Under the pieces are notes generated by a model, which ran no database searches, had not been told where the DNA came from, and was given only the letters and a program-made list of their open reading frames with translations. From NCBI GenBank assembly GCA_025765615.1, contig JAIVFJ010000132.1, forward strand, positions 87,001 through 151,000: DNA of 64,000 nt. The letters run 5' to 3'. Of the stretch, positions 47,272 to 59,067 are shown in pieces. The translations under genes were made by a program, and so were the position numbers. The number at the start of each line of letters is the position of its first letter. Position 1 is the stretch's first letter. This stretch comes from Zopfochytrium polystomum. Its lineage: Eukaryota > Chytridiomycota > Chytridiomycetes > Chytridiales > Chytridiaceae.

Positions 47272-49562
47272 ATGTGGTGGTCTTGGTTTCGCCTGGCGGT
47301 GGCCGCGTTGACGCTGCGCCTCAGGGTCGAAGCCGCCACGATTATTCCGGAGCAGTCGACCCCAAATAAAATTTTGAGCACATCGGGACCCCTCTTCGTC
47401 GATGCCTCGGGCCGCCACAGGATCTTCAGGTCTGATACATTGCCGCGCCAGCGGATGCACGCCTAAAATGCCGAACACGATACCGCGGGCTTTCCTATCA
47501 ATGATAACGGGGGAAAAAATAACCAACAAAAACAGAGGCACAAACGTGGTCTACAAAGCTGCTCCATGGCATCCGGACATCAGCCCGAACGCCGATCCGC
47601 AGTGGTCCTTCAATCAGCAGGACATTGACATTCTGGTATCCCACGGCGTCACTGCCATCCGGCTGGGTGTAATGTGGCCCGGCGTGGAGCCGGTTCGCGG
47701 CGAGTACAACACCACGTACCTCGACGTGATGAAAACCATCGTACAGCGCTGCCAGGATGCCGGCATCTACGTTCTACTGGATTTTCATCAGTGAGAAAAG
47801 TGCTTTCGGGCGTCCCATATCTTGCTTGGCTGATTGCATCCCGCTCTTTCCAAAAAAAAAAAAAAAAAAAAAAAAAAAAACAAAGGGACGGCCTCTCAGA
47901 GAAGTTTTGCGGGGAGGGCGTCCCGCTGTGGGCAGCGCAGCCAGCCTTAGAAGGGGTGAGGAATTGTCTCGATCCAACAACCCCCACACAGAGAAGACAC
48001 CACCAGCTCCGCGAACTGACCGGCGCAAGAGCAGAATTGGCTGGTAGGCTTTCCGTACCCCCTCAGCTGGCCCGACGAACTGAATACGGACGGGACGCCG
48101 AAAAACATTTGCGACAGCGTGTTTTTCTCGACGCTGCAGTTTTCGTTCGCAGCCGGATCCGCGTGTGGGTTACTATGGGAAAAAGCGATCTCGCTTAACA
48201 CACGCTCCCAAAACGCCAATATTTTACTCCACCACGAAACGTGCCCAGATAAACGACTCTATGAGAATTATGACGGCTTGCTCGACTCTTTTGTCGAGTA
48301 CTGGAAAACCGTGGCAAGGGCGTTTCTCCCGTTTGACAACATCGTAAGTCCTGTTTCCCTCGTGCTTAACACACACAAGTGAATCTTCATGCTCCCAACA
48401 CCCAAGCTCGGTTACGATTTGATGAACGAGCCGTTCGCTGGAGGTGATGTCAGGCGCGCCCGGTCCCTTCATCTTTTCCGTTGACCGCTCAGCCATTACA
48501 AACACTATCAGACGTCGTGAACTATCCGCAACTGATCATTCCTGGCATTGCTGACGCTACCGTCCTTTCTCCTTTTTACGACGCCGTATCTGAAGGAATC
48601 AGGTTTACCTCGTCCACTCTCCTATTAAAAGGTAGCATGCCGTAATCAAAGCTCTTCCCCGCACCACGCCCTTTCAACACTGACAGATCGGTCGACCCAA
48701 ACGCAATGATATTTTTCGAACCGGTCACCTGGGACGCCGCAGTGGGGTTCACAAAAGTACCCGGGGGTGCGGGCTTTGCGAACAAATCGGTCCTGTCGGT
48801 GAGTTTTGGCAGCCCGCGTTTTGCGTCTCGCCCACGCTGACAGAGTCGAGGGGCGCGCGCAGTTTCACTTTTACCAGCCTCCAGCTCCCATGGACTTTAA
48901 TGCGACGCTGTCCCAGAGGGTGAGCGATATGGCACGGCTTGGCTGCGGCGGCATGCTCACAGAGGTGCGTTGGGATGTAAGGTGTGGGAAAGTGGACAAT
49001 TCCAACTAAAGCTGCACCTCCCTTCGACCCCCTTCCTTAGTTCGAAATGGGCTGGCAAAACGGCGCGAACGTGGCGCGCATCCGCGAGAAGCTGCAGCAG
49101 GCGGACCGGTACCTGGTGTCGACGACCGGCTGGGAGTACACGGACTACGTCCAAAAGACCGGGACGAACAACGGGCTGCGGGACCCGGAGACGGGCAAGG
49201 TGCGAGCGGACATGGCGGCGGTGTATTCGCGGACGTACGCGACGGCGGTGCCTGGGACGCCGAGGTCCATGTCGTTCAACGACACGACGGCCGAGTTTGT
49301 CCTTTCGTTCACGCACGACGGGTCGTCAAACTACCTCGAAATACGAATGAACCCGAGCGTGTATTACAGTCAAGGTTATAACGTTGTCGTTGCCGGACGC
49401 GGCGGCGCGGCTTTGGCCAATGTGGATGCCTTTCGGGTGTTGCGGCCTGACGAGCTTGTGGCTGGGGCGTCAACGGGCTTTCTCATCATAGGGCCAGGTC
49501 CGCGGAGCAATGCAAAAGTTGCTCAGGGCACGGAACTGACTGTTTCTATCAGTGCAAAGTAG
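47272..49562 (+). CDS. GH5 endoglycoceramidase-like enzyme, soluble (copy 2)
   Basis: Paralogue of the gene at 41400-43736, in opposite orientation. The signal peptide is MWWSWFRLAVAALTLRLRVEA. The conserved core again has GVTAIRLGVMWPGVEPVRG and DAGIYVLLDFHQ (over 49 residues around these the copies differ at two positions), SEKFCGEGVPLWAAQP, a Cys-containing segment NICDSVFFSTLQFSFAAGSA, GYDLMNEPFAG with acid/base Glu, MIFFEPVTWD with the nucleophile Glu, and FEMGWQNGANV. The C-terminal domain (GLRDPETGKVRADMAAVYSR) ends abruptly at TVSISAK with no linker or hydrophobic tail, so this copy should be fully secreted where copy 1 is membrane-anchored. One intron contains a 29-nt A run. Confidence 0.87.
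47852..47880. repeat. Poly(A) tract in GH5 copy 2 intron
   Basis: Twenty-nine A residues immediately before the exon that begins with the DGLSEKFCGEG sequence; they lie in the intron close to its acceptor. Confidence 0.9.
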
Positions 49563-49646
49563 TAGTTGCAAAGAAGTTGGTTTCATCTACTCAGCTCATT
49601 GTTTAATCATCAGAATCAGTATAAAACAACACAAAACATAGTCGTT

Positions 49647-51026
49647 CTACCAAACAGTGTGCGGATTCAGTTCTTGCATTTGAGCGTGGCGCTCAGCTCT
49701 TCTCGCCCTTTCCTCACTCCTGCCGCTATGGGAACCGGAAAGTGGTAGCTCTCGCACCACCGGTGGAGGTAGGGTGGGAGAAGTGGGGAGAACGGGGGAC
49801 TTATCTTTCATGTTAACACCACCAAAAAACAACGAAGATTAAAATACTCAAATCTCACCACAACGCGATCGTAACGGTCGACAGCGATCGAATACCGCTC
49901 AAAATCAGTGGGGTTGGGCTCGACCTTTGCCAGGCCTTTTGGCTTGTTTGGGCGCCAAAAGGGTAGGGGGATGTTACTTCCCCCGCCTCCTTCGCTGGGG
50001 GAGTTGGGTCCGCTGGCTTCGTCCACCTCGGCGAGGAGGGTGTTTTTGTGTTTGGGGACCATAGAGACAGAACGGTGTCGGCGCACCACCAGTACAGCTC
50101 CAATTGCAAGGATAGCCATGACCAAAAGACCCATTATCGTTCCTACCAACGCGCTTTTAGAAAATGCCGATCCAGATGGTTGGTTTGACTGAGATTGGCC
50201 GCTGGCAGGACCAGGACTCGCTACGGGTGATCCGCGGTTCGTTGGCGAAAGAGGGCCTGCGGCGGTTGACGACGACGACGGCGAAACTGTGATGACCGGA
50301 GACTCGGCGACAGCACCTTGGCTAGTTTGGGGCAAGGACGAAGTGCCCGCCTGGAGCGTGGTAGGTCCTTCTGGTGATTCAGGTGCTTGGGCTGAAGTAG
50401 AGGCTGACGTTGACGACTGTTCGGTGTTGCGCATCAAGGACTGCTCTGAAGTTGAGGATGAAGTAGCCTGACAAAATGTTCCGTCAGTACTAGACATAAG
50501 AAGAGGAGAGGATTACAAACCGCAGCAAGAAGCCTGACTGATGCTGCAGCAGTGGTGGAGTCTATACTTAGTCCGTATATTTGAAAGGCATTGTCTGGCG
50601 AGACGTATCCACACAGTCGGTCGTGGTCAAGGGCGCAATTTCCGCAATGAGTGCTGGAACTAAGTGATGAAAGGCTTGACCTGCCAACGCAAATGCAGTT
50701 GTAGGTGAAGTCCAGTTCGGAAAGCTGCACTGCGAGATACTTGTAGTCTTGCAACAGGCTGGTGTATTTGGGTTAGCAACATTCTGAATGACCAAATCGT
50801 CATATTACCAATAGTCGACGCAGTTGTCAAAAAGGTATTCGCCGTATCGGTAGGGTGGTGTGGGGCGAATGGTGTCTACGTCAGACAGGCAGGAGAGTGA
50901 GAATGCTGTCTGCGCTGCTACGCCTGTGACGGTGGCAATCACAGCGAGGGACAGAAGGGCGGCAGCGTTGTGACTTAGCAGGGGTCGCTTCTGAACCGTT
51001 CTTGTGCGGCGGAGGCCTGATTGCAT
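49647..51026 (-). CDS. Type I membrane protein with Cys-rich ectodomain
   Basis: From ATG 51026 there is a signal peptide (AAALLSLAVIATVTGVAAQ), then a Cys-containing ectodomain over three exons (SCLSDVDTIRPTPPYRYGEY, NCVDY, QLSELDFTYNCICVG, HCGNCALDHDRLCGYVSPD). A long Ser/Thr/Pro stalk follows (SSTSEQSLMRNTEQSSTS, SPVITVSPSSSSTAAGPLSP), then one membrane helix (LVGTIMGLLVMAILAIGAVL) with a basic stop-transfer VVRRHR, and a cytoplasmic tail of about 110 residues finishing QELNPHTVW. The plan resembles fungal cell-surface mucin-like sensors, but I do not recognise the family. Larger upstream frames to 51572 are Arg/Ala-rich and probably not coding. Confidence 0.7.
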
Positions 51027-51521
51027 CAGCGCGGTTTCTGCGGAGGCTGTGCACGCCGTAGGACGGGTGGGGTGATCAAGCGAAGCGGACGGAGTGTCTG
51101 GCGGGGGGGACACCAGGGCTGATGCGCGTGGTGCTGGCCGTGGTACCAGTGGTGGTGGTTGTGGTGGTGATGGGTTGGGAGAGAATACCAGCAGCATAGC
51201 CGCGGGTGTGGGTGTGGGTGTGAATGTAAGTGCGAGCACTGCGCGCCGTCGAGGCGCCGGCAGCAGAATCTCGCGCAGTCGGCCAAGCAGTCGTGGTCGC
51301 CGACGTCGTCGTCCGCCTATCATCGCTGCTCCCAGTCCACGGCGGCGGCGGCGGCGGCGGCGGCCTCGCCCACAACAGTTGCCGTCTCCTTCCCCTTTTG
51401 GGGCAGCCGCAGCCGCTACCAATAATGACGCCATGTCCGTGCCGCGCAGCTGCGTGACCAGCAACGGCTTGCCTTTTCTGGGAATGTGTTTATCGCTGGG
51501 TTGTGTTTTGTTGTTTTGTTT

Positions 51522-51524
<3 letters not shown>

Positions 51525-51557
<33 letters not shown>
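51525..51557. repeat. Poly(T) tract
   Basis: Thirty-three-base near-pure T run about 500 bp upstream of the membrane-protein start. It marks the edge of the repeat island. Confidence 0.9.
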
Positions 51558-51737
51558 CGTCGTCGATAACACACACAGACATGCTTTTGTCTCTTATCCT
51601 CCTTTTAACCCCCCCCTGCTCTTGGTTGGCAGCTCGGTGCTGAATTGAGGGGCTCTGCCCCTCTGCCTCTGCTCAACACAGTTATGCCAGCCGCCAACAA
51701 CTTCAGTGATATCTGACGAATACATCGAACAGAACTC

Positions 51738-51927
51738 ACCCAACATAGCACACCTTCTCCTTCAACTGCCTGACCGTTTCAAAATCGGCTGTTCGGTTGA
51801 AGGCGTAACCACGCACCAGTAGAAGTTTGGTAAGGTATTGGGTAATAATACAGCCAGCAACGTCTAGACGTCGATGGTGGGGAAGAGCATAGCCATTGAA
51901 GACCAGGATAACATGAGTCACACCATT
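51738..51927 (-). pseudogene. ARP2 exon fragment (broken)
   Basis: On the minus strand a frame reads [40 protein letters not shown], then [22 protein letters not shown], followed by a GTGAGT donor. The AFN..ADFETVR.(I/L)KEK.CYVG ending is specific to actin-related protein 2, a subunit of the Arp2/3 actin-branching complex. It is damaged: residues are missing before HHRRLD compared with the family, and at the expected Asp-Gly-Val-Thr-His a 5-nt insertion shifts frame. No other ARP2 exons are present nearby. It may be a transposon-captured or duplicated exon stranded in the repeat island. Confidence 0.65.
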
Positions 51928-53300
51928 GCATCCTGGGAGAGGAGGCCAAAGTGGCAGACACCGCTTCTGTGGAGGGAACATCTTCACCGTTGTCCTCCTC
52001 CACTCACAGGTCATCACAAGGAGCCGCTGAAGAGGCAGTTTTACCTGCGGCAAGCAGCAGTACTGCACACACCCAGCAGGCAGTCAAGGTGCAGCCCCAG
52101 CAACATCAAGCACAAAACCACACCGGGCACCAAAGCAGACTGTGGATGTAGCTCTTGCCTGCTTTAACAGAGTGAAAAGGCCGGAAGGTGACAAAACAGG
52201 TCAAGTCACACAGTCGGTGTCTGGGGGGACCAGAACACGGGGCAGCTATAAGCCAAGAGAATGCTGGTTTTTTTTGGCTATTTTTTTTCCAACTGAGCAC
52301 TTAACAGGTTATTTGATTTTTTTTTCTTGTCACAAAAACTCAATTTTCTCATTGCCCAACGTGCTGGAAAAAGGGCAGCCTTGCGAAAGATCACTTTGCC
52401 AAGACAAGCAGTGATTCCCCTCAAAACCCAAAGAGCCAACTGTGCACACACGCCATAACCTGGACAGCAACTTCCAGAACCCTTCTCCTTACCTGTGGAG
52501 GGTCAAACAAGAGACGAATGCTGCAAGGAAAGGCGTCAGAATGCATTGCCACCTGAAGAGCAGCGCTTTAGTAGTGAAATCCCACAGCTTACTTCCTCAC
52601 AAGACCCACTTTTCCAACCTTCAGTTCACAATCTTCAGCATCAAGCTCTGAGGGCTCAGACCTACAAAGCGAGGAGCCCGACGAAGAAGAAGAACCTGAA
52701 TATCACCTAGGCCTGGATGAAGGTGGGTTAGGTTTGGTTCAAACTGAAACTGAAATAAATTGCTCTGTTGAAAAAAACCTAATGGTCATGACAGAAACTC
52801 CAGCAGGCATCTCCATCAAGCAGTTTGTTATCAAGGCAACCATCCAGGGCAACTGAAGCAAAGGTACCAAGCCCTTATTCGACAAGCTGTCAACGACTTT
52901 AGCCAAGTGACATTCATGGTTCCACTAGTAAGAACTACGGCTTTTCACTTCATATATGAAAGGAACTTTGTCTCATTGAACACTCACCTTTTCAAAAATT
53001 CCGAAAAAGCTTGTTTCTCTGCCAAGATCGGCTGCTGCACTACAGGCTCAATGATATAAAAAACTTTTCCGAAATGGGACGAGATGGACAAGGATGCCAA
53101 AGTTCAGGCCCAATTGAATAACCTATGTAGCATATTGAGATTCGACCCACGGGGTACACTACGCCCGTTACTGATGATCCCTTTGAGTACTCCATCCAAT
53201 CACATTGGATGGGGTGTTTGAAGGGCTCAGTAGATTCAATACTTGAATGGGGCGCTCAGAAGGGCTAATCTGTTTTCAATAAAAAGAGATAGGCAACGGC
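51928..53300. other. Repeat island, left part, no supported gene
   Basis: Mixed sequence with short plus-strand frames rich in Gln, Ser and His (about 51950-52150) and A/T-rich stretches. Some could be decayed Gag-like sequence of the retroelement to the right, but no zinc knuckle or other motif is visible. I call nothing here. Confidence 0.4.
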
Positions 53301-53447
53301 GGCTGTTGTTCTAGCTTTGTTCATCCTACCAGTAGGAACAATGCAATTAGAACATGCACAAAAACACTCAAACTACGCACTCTGCACATGTAACACAGCA
53401 CAGCAAGCATGCAGAAGCAGTGTACCACTGCCCCATGCTTCAGAATT

Positions 53448-53522
53448 TTGCTCTCTGATCTGGAATTCCGCTCTCTGCATTGGAATTCCGCTCCCTGATC
53501 TGGAATTCCGCCCTCTGCTGTG
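53448..53522. repeat. Tandem ~20-bp minisatellite (CTGGAATTCCGCTCTCTG)
   Basis: About three to four imperfect copies of a 20-bp unit containing GGAATTCCGC. The unit has an internal palindrome GGAATTCC. Confidence 0.8.
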
Positions 53523-53756
53523 CTGTGCAATCTGAGCAATGAATGCAACAGGCATTTAGGAATCAGGGATTGCACCAATCACTGCATTTCTAAAAGTGAG
53601 ATAAAACTGAGCTCACCAGAGATCGCACCAATCATTGGATTTCTAAAAACAAGGAAAAAGCAGCTTGTTTCCCAAACAAGCTTCCTGATTTGGAAACATC
53701 CAAACCAATTTACAAGCAACTGTTTCTCAAACAAGCTGTAAATTGGTTCCTGGTGC

Positions 53757-53882
53757 TACTCAGCCCAGACAAAGTACTCAGCCCTGGCTGGTACTTAGCC
53801 CTGGGTGGTGCACAGCCCAGGCTGGTACTCAGCCCTGAATGGGTACTTAGCCCAGGCTGGGGGTTGGTGCTCAGCCTGTTTT
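53757..53882. repeat. Degenerate CTGGTACTCAGCCC repeats
   Basis: A run of related 14-25-bp units (CTCAGCCCTGGCTGGTACT, CACAGCCCAGGCTGGTACT and similar). It lies before the copia-like coding remnant and might belong to its 5' region. Confidence 0.65.
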
Positions 53883-54175
53883 ATCTCATTTCTGTGGCCT
53901 GCTCTGTGCAGCCCACTGCTCCTCTGTTTTCTGATGGCTCCAACCTGCAGGAGTATAAAAGCAGCAAACTCTCACAGAGATCAAACAAGGAATCCAACCC
54001 CCTCCTTGCTGCTTTGACAGAATCCAGTGCAAAACAAGCCAACCTCTCTTCCTTCATTTGCTCTCTTCCCTCTCTGTCCACTCACTCCTCTCTCCTCTCT
54101 CCATCCTCTCACTCCTCTCCCTTCTCCATCATCACTGCTCACTCTCTCTTCGTCTGGGTGGGATTTCATCAAGTT

Positions 54176-56605
54176 TGCTCCAGAATGCCCAGTCAACCTT
54201 ATTGCCGACAGGGACCTCCAGCTATGTGGTTACTATCACTTGGCACGAGACCTCCAACCAGGTGTTATTCACCGCAGCAGTCATGAAGAAGGTGACCCAG
54301 CGGTTCTTCAAATGAACCTTCAGCACAGCCTCCAGTGGTACGCAACTGCTGCAAACCCAACCTTCAATTACAGCACTCAGTTTCTCGCCCATTGCGCCAG
54401 CAGATATTACAACTTTTTCACGTCAGCAGAACCTGCAGACACACACAGCATTCGTGCAGCATTTCTCAACAGCAAAAAACCAGACACTCGCCAACTGCAC
54501 CAATGTCTAGGACACATTCCCTATGCTCGACTTCGCTCCATAAAGGAACGACAAACCTGTGCTGACTTTGCAGACATAGACTTAGAAAGTGTAAGGCCTG
54601 CATTATTGCAAAGCAGACACATGCCTCTATTCCCCACACAGATCCTCTGGACAAGCTACCTGGAGAAGACTTGGTGTTTGACCTCATGGAGGTCAAACCC
54701 AAGTTCAGGGGGCAGTACGGCTTTGCCCTCGTTGCCATTGACTATGCCAGTAATTACATCTGGTCAACCAACCTACAACAGAAGTCTGATGCTTACCAGA
54801 AGCCATCAAAATCATTCAGCAACTCCAGACTGTGTGAGACGTTCAGGTTAAGTCAGTTAGGTTTGATGGGGGTGAACTGAAGTGGACTGCCCTTGAACGC
54901 TTCTGCACCTTGCATGGAATACAGGTTGAAGTCAGTCCACCACACACACCAGAGCTCAACGGCAAAGCAGAACGTGCAGTTAGGGCAGTCATGGACGTAA
55001 CTTGTTCACTCCTTCAGCATGCTGGCTCACCTTGGTCTTGGTGGGGTTATGCTATTCGACATGCCGTGGACATCATCAACACACTGCCAGTTCTCAGTTG
55101 TGGTTTGCTTTCACTGGCCGAAATGCTACTTGGCTTTCCTTCCTGCATCAGCCACTTTAGGGTTTTTGGCGCTGGTTGCCTCTACCATGTGACAGCCAAG
55201 GAACGTGGCAGCACACATTAATACAAGAAACTGGCAGAACAAGCACAACCAGCAATATACATTGGCAATACAGGCCAATCCATTGCCTGGATCATCAACA
55301 TCAACACTGGTCGCGTTATCACACATTGCCTCAATAACCTCACTATTGCTGAAGACAGCTTTCCCAAACTCAACAAATCAGATGATGAGGATGATGCTTC
55401 AGAACTACAGCATCACCCCATCCCCTTACTCTCCGCTGACGAACTTCAGGAAACCAACACCAACATCAAGGCCCTCCTTTGCGAAGCAAACTTACACATT
55501 GAACAGCTACCTGAGCCAGAACCAACACCAGTGGCCCCTGTGGAATTCGTAAAACGTGTCACCCCTGTGAGACTACACTGAGGTCTCAGTGATAAAGTCT
55601 AGGGATTTTATTCGCAAAAAAAAGCGTACCTGTCATAAAACCGCAAGGATGAGGACCCCTATTATTCTTCCCAGTTCTTTAGTTTCCAAGGCGTTATCAA
55701 AGTGTATTTGCAGCTAACCTGTCTTTATTATTGGGCCTGCTTTTACTACTTTCGTCTTAACAGTTTCTGTTGCGCCAGGGTTTTCTCAACATATTTTCTT
55801 GTTTAGTAACTAACAGAGGCTGCCTGAGGGCTGTACCCCAAGCCTGCCTAATTTATTATCTAATTTTTGGGCACTTGTACATACACACATAGGGTTGGGG
55901 GACTTAAAGCATTTGTGGTGGATGCTCCAAGTCAGGGGGGGGGGTGACTTGTCAATTTTCTCTCTCTCTGTTTTTGGGCCATTTCGCTTTTTCCTTTTTT
56001 CTTCAATCTGATTTCTGTTCTTCGGCACCAATACAGAGTCCCTTCAAATCCATCTGGCTCACAAAGGTGAGGGTAGTGAGAGATGGTACACACCTGGGTG
56101 TGTACATGGTCCCTTTGTGGGGCTCCTCTTAAGGGGCTGTGGGTGGGGAACGCAGCTGGCCCCACCAGCGACTGTGTGACATTGCCAGCTCTGTGTTGGA
56201 GTGAGGATCCCCAGCACTTGCCCACTGCGACGACGGTGGTGGTGGTGGTGACGACAACGGCGTCGTCATCCCTGCAAGGGTGTTGGTGGCTGTGCTCTGT
56301 GCGGCCCCTGAACACCTGCTCGTGCAGAAGCCATGTCAGGTAAATGGTCCAAGGAGTGGATTGCAGCAGAGCAGACTGAGATCGATACTCTTTGCACTTT
56401 AGCAGCCTTTGAAGATGTGGAACAGCCCACCAACATTAACGTCATGCAGAACAAATGGTCTACAAGGTCAAACTTATACCAGACAGCAGCATTGAGCGCT
56501 TCTGTGCATGGCTTGTGGCTAAGGGCTTCACTCAACGTCATGGCATTGATTTTTGGAATACTCACTCCTGTTGTCCAAATCTATAGTCTTTGTTGGCTCA
56601 TTGCC
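54176..56605 (+). mobile_element. Decayed Ty1/copia retrotransposon polyprotein
   Basis: The order GAG-pre-integrase, integrase, reverse transcriptase is that of Ty1/copia. Pre-integrase: DTRQLHQCLGHIPYARLRSI near 54480-54540. Integrase: DLMEVKPKFRGQYGFALVAI with the first Asp, VRFDGGE with the second, and SPPHTPELNGKAERAV with the catalytic Glu (about 54940-54985), then the usual INTLPVLSCG and HFRVFGAGCLYHV. The start of the reverse transcriptase appears at 56338-56600 (KEWIAAEQTEIDTLC; LVAKGFTQRHGIDFW). At least two frameshifts (about 54640 and 54790) and in-frame stops break the frame, the aspartic protease was not found, and the polymerase active site is missing because sequence stops at an LTR-like repeat. 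Inactive copy. Confidence 0.82.
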
Positions 56606-56613
56606 ATGGCGGC

Positions 56614-56817
56614 GAATTATTGATACATAATGATGATAAACACACTATAATAGTTGCTACGCCAGCATGACCAGCGCAGGGTAAAAACCTCTCCTATATT
56701 ATCTGCTTGAGCAGAAGAGGAGGAAAACTGTTTACGCCAGGTTCTGTTCCACTTAATACTCAGAGTATTTGTTAACAGCGCAAGCCAGCACCTGTGTCTG
56801 CATTGGTGGCGCTCTCC
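56614..56817. repeat. LTR-like repeat, copy B left part
   Basis: About 204 bp beginning GAATTATTGATACAT, clearly related along its length to 57962-58175. It lacks the TGTTAT end and abuts the truncated reverse transcriptase. The similarity stops at CGCTCTCC; the matching remainder reappears at 59068-59156. Confidence 0.75.
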
Positions 56818-57460
56818 AGCCGCAATTTTGGCCGTGATCTCACCTCCACTACCACCACTTCACCGGGATCACAGCCTTCGGCCGCAATCGCAATCTCTAC
56901 ACCAGTCTCGCGATTGCAAATCGCGACCTTGCTCGCGATCTTAACAATCTGACCATTACAACTTGAAGCAATCGCAGGCAAAGGCTGCAATTTCGGTCTA
57001 TCGCTACTACTGAGGCGCCACCAACCAATTTCTTAGCAATCGCAGCCTTTGACCGCGATCTCACCTTCAACCTCACCTCCACCAATCTCGCAGCTGAAGG
57101 CCGTGTCCGCCATTATTGCAGCTGCAGTCTCGACTTCATCACCATCACTACTTATTGATCTCACAACCTATGGGCGCAATCTCGCCGCCTTTGAATTCAC
57201 CACAACCAGAGTCAACTGACACTCCAGACCGCTTGCCACTGCCGCCAGATTGCAATCCCCACGCTGAATTGCGATCGTCACCCTCACCATTGCAACTAGA
57301 TTGTCTTGCCAACCGCTGTTTTCTATCACAATTGTTGTGCTGAATCGCGATCACAACCTTTGCTCTCAACCTCTCACCCTCTGTCACTATGCCAACCAGA
57401 CTGCAATTCCTTCTCTGCAACTATTATAGCCTGGCGACTCTGTCCCTGTGGGGCCACCGC
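56818..57460. repeat. Degenerate CGCAATC/GCGATC-rich repeat
   Basis: Many irregular copies of units like CCGCAATCGCAATC, CGCGATCTCACC and GCAGCCTTTGACCGCGATC. No stable period is visible. It lies inside the apparent insertion that splits LTR copy B. Confidence 0.55.
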
Positions 57461-57955
57461 TCTTGCAGCCCTTGACTTGCTGCTTCCTATCCCTTGAAAC
57501 CACACTCACTACAACTTATTCATTTAGTGGCTTTTGCCCCTCTGACTATAACCCTTGATGCTCCTCCAACCTTTCCTGTTGGGAACTCTGACTCCGGCTT
57601 TGCCTACTCTGACTACTATCACAACGCATAATTGTTTACCTTTCCTTTTGAATTTCCATTTGGGCTCTCGCCCTTCTGACCACAACTCTTGTCCTTGATT
57701 GTTGAAGTTGTAGTGTAGAAGGCGACGTTGTGAGTGAAGGCGGCGTCGCAAGGTGGAAGGGTCTAGGCTGCGAAGCGAAGCAAGTGGCCCAGAGGTTGAA
57801 AGAAAGAAAGGATACAACTGAGGTTTGAATCAAGAACTTGTACAAGGTGTAAACAGTCTACTCTGAGTGAGTGAGTGGAAGGAGTGAATGAAGTGGAGAT
57901 GTGTGTTTGTGGGTGGTCCTTCTCCCCAACTTGGAGAGAAAGAGAAAAAAAAACT
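57461..57955. other. Repeat island, unassigned segment ending in purine tract
   Basis: No gene supported. The right end (57933-57955) is a purine-rich run GGAGAGAAAGAG followed by A9, directly before LTR-like copy A. This is the position and composition of a polypurine tract, which primes plus-strand synthesis next to a 3' LTR. Confidence 0.5.
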
Positions 57956-58262
57956 CTGTTATGAATTATTGATACATGATGATGATATACACGCTGTAAT
58001 AGTTGCTAGGCAAGTGTGACTGGCACAGGGTAAATACCTCTCCTATATTATCTGATTGAGCAGAGGAGGAGGAAAACTGTTGACACCGGGTTTCCGTTCC
58101 CCTTAGACTTGGAGTATTTGTCATCAGCGCAAGCCAGTGCCCAGGTCTGCATTGGCAGTGGTTCGCTCTCCCATGGGCATCGTGAGAACGATAACTGACA
58201 GTCACAATAGGTTTGGGTCCGTCTTGTGCCTCTTGCTGCTAACCAGTCAATTTCGCCTAACA
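57956..58262. repeat. LTR-like repeat, copy A (TGTTA...TAACA)
   Basis: About 307 bp with 5-bp inverted ends TGTTA and TAACA, as in Ty1/copia LTRs. It matches copy B in two blocks (start to about 58175, and about 58186-58262). A polypurine-like run precedes it. No 5-bp target duplication is visible across its ends, so it is better read as a 3' LTR of a partial element than as a solo LTR. Confidence 0.7.
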
Positions 58263-58476
58263 CAAGGGAGTGAGTGTAACAGGTGACCAAGGGCAGGTGG
58301 GCAAAGAGAGCTTGTTTTAGACAGGGAGTGGCAAATTGAAGTGAGAGAGTGCCTTTTTTTTCAGCGCGAAAACTCTTCCCAATTTATACTCCTGCAGGGA
58401 GGTTGACCTGTTTTCCTGTTTTGCCTATCTGAACAAGTTGCAAACTGCTTCAGACAGGACTTTGCTCTGGGGAGGT

Positions 58477-58735
58477 TGTGTAAACCCCTTCCCACAGAGG
58501 GAGGGTGATTTGATATACTCAGAGCATTTCAAATCAACTGAGCTCTGTGTGGAGCCCTGTGTGCAAGCAACTGGTCTCCCCACAGAGAGGGAAAATGATT
58601 TGAAATCTTCAGGAGCATTTCAAATCAACCAAGGTCTGTCCAGAGGTCTGTGTGCAGTGACCAGTCTTCCCACAGAGGAAAGATGATTTGAAATCATCAG
58701 GGGCATTTCAAATCAACCAGTCCCTGGTTCAACAT
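58477..58735. repeat. ~93-bp tandem repeat with palindromic core
   Basis: Nearly three copies of a unit containing TTCCCACAGAGG, TGATTTGAAATC and GCATTTCAAATCAACC, followed by GTCTGTGTGCAG-type sequence. GATTTGAAATC and its near-complement CATTTCAAATC give each unit hairpin potential. Confidence 0.8.
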
Positions 58736-59067
58736 TGGTTCAGACAACAGTCAGCTGACCTGGAACTGCTGTGAGCTGCCTTGGTTCAACATTTCTCTGA
58801 ACCCATTGAGTGTGATTCTAATCACATTGTCCTCGCTGGCGAAGACTAGGAAAGCAAAGCTAGAATCACTGCTGCTTCGCCTAACTCTTTTCGTTGGATT
58901 CAGATTAGACCTTTCGACTTACCTGACTTTGTGTAAGTTGCATCAGCGACGGCAGCGAGGCTGCCGATGACAGAGGAAGATGGCTTCCACTAAGTCAACT
59001 ATGGTTCACTGCTGATGGCACTTTCTCTTTCTGCCTGGCCCTCTGGGGCTGGAACAATAAAAAAAAA

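Noticed and set aside
51094..51648. Arg/Gly-rich plus-strand frame and Pro/Arg-rich minus extension upstream of 51026
   Set aside because: Highly biased GC-rich sequence with no motif; the signal peptide starting at 51026 gives a better start for the minus gene.
57956..58262. Solo LTR with target site duplication
   Set aside because: The bases flanking TGTTA and TAACA do not match as a 5-bp duplication, so a complete solo insertion is not supported.
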